Source: Segetibacter sp. (GTDB lineage: Bacteria > Bacteroidota > Bacteroidia > Chitinophagales > Chitinophagaceae). From it: a stretch of DNA of 7,778 nucleotides. The notes beneath the pieces are model-generated. The model did no database searches and was not told the origin of the DNA. It worked only from the letters and a program-made list of their open reading frames with translations. The DNA is taken from assembly GCA_030146445.1 (NCBI GenBank), contig JASLBT010000451.1, positions 1-7,778 on the forward strand, written 5' to 3'. How positions within the stretch are numbered: position 1 is the stretch's first letter; each line of letters starts with the position of its first letter. Both the position numbers and the translations under genes were made by a program. Positions 7,562 through 7,778 of the stretch are shown here, piece after piece.

Positions 7562-7592
7562 AGCCATTCCCCAAAGGAGTGGCTTTTCTTTT
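7562..7592 (+). terminator. Intrinsic terminator after sdhB
   Basis: GCCATTCC (7563-7570) pairs with GGAGTGGC (7576-7583), giving an eight-pair stem with one G-T wobble and a five-base loop CCAAA; A7562 can also pair with T7584. The T-rich tail TTTTCTTTT follows at 7584-7592. It sits 43 bases past the sdhB stop and probably ends the sdhCAB transcript. Confidence 0.88.
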
Positions 7593-7692
7593 GTCTTACG
7601 GCACCCTTGGCCACATTAGGCAAGTAAAGCTTAACACGAAACATCAATTTGATCGTTTGGGGCAGTCGGCATCCGCATATGATCCGGCATTT

Positions 7693-7778
7693 GCCCGGGC
7701 TACTCCGGGCTGCGCTTTGCTCCGGCCCCGCCCTTCAGGGGCGTGGCTAAACCCTCCGTATCCCGCAGCCCTTCGGCA
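7693..7778. repeat. GC-rich hairpin repeat, cut by the window edge
   Basis: Bases 7691-7778 are about 70% G+C (62 of 88 counted), clearly richer than the genes around them. The block has layered symmetry: the palindrome GCCCGGGC (7693-7700), the unit CCGGGCT repeated ten bases apart (7695 and 7705), an outer inverted repeat GGGCTGCG/CGCAGCCC (7707-7714 and 7764-7771), and inside it a nine-base hairpin with one mismatch, GCCCCGCCC/GGGCGTGGC (7725-7733 and 7739-7747), looped by TTCAG. This resembles the dispersed GC-rich intergenic hairpins I recall from Bacteroidota genomes, but no second copy is in this window. It has no T-tract, so it is not a standard terminator. The right end is unseen. 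Confidence 0.6.

Overview
The window looks like ordinary chromosome from a member of the Bacteroidota, most likely a Chitinophagaceae-like relative. Four things point there: a type B succinate:quinone oxidoreductase in the order sdhC-sdhA-sdhB, a lipoprotein polysaccharide deacetylase, a MacB/FtsX-type ABC permease placed before tsaD, and an almost complete lack of Shine-Dalgarno sequences ahead of the starts. The family-level placement rests on remembered protein similarity, not on a search.

Layout, left to right. Bases 1-301 hold no gene I can support. A NodB-type polysaccharide deacetylase lipoprotein follows on the + strand (302-1156). It converges, across 105 bases without a clear terminator, on a minus-strand pair: an ABC transporter permease (3600-2344) and then tsaD (2302-1262), 41 bases apart and probably co-transcribed. 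A 177-base divergent region (3601-3777) separates that pair from the + strand sdhC (3778-4485), sdhA (4716-6689) and sdhB (6740-7519). An intrinsic terminator closes the sdh unit at 7562-7592. The last 86 bases are a GC-rich hairpin repeat cut by the window edge.

How the genes work. SdhC, SdhA and SdhB form one membrane complex: SdhA oxidises succinate at a covalently bound FAD, SdhB passes electrons through three iron-sulfur clusters, and SdhC carries the haems and the quinone site. TsaD makes the t6A37 modification of ANN-decoding tRNAs. The permease is probably one half of an exporter or lipoprotein-handling pump whose ATPase lies elsewhere. The deacetylase probably acts on a cell-surface or periplasmic polysaccharide. 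These modules look like neighbours rather than one pathway.

I found no convincing undescribed system. The points most worth a second look are the 3' GC-rich hairpin repeat, the long spacer between sdhC and sdhA, and the non-standard catalytic motifs of the deacetylase.
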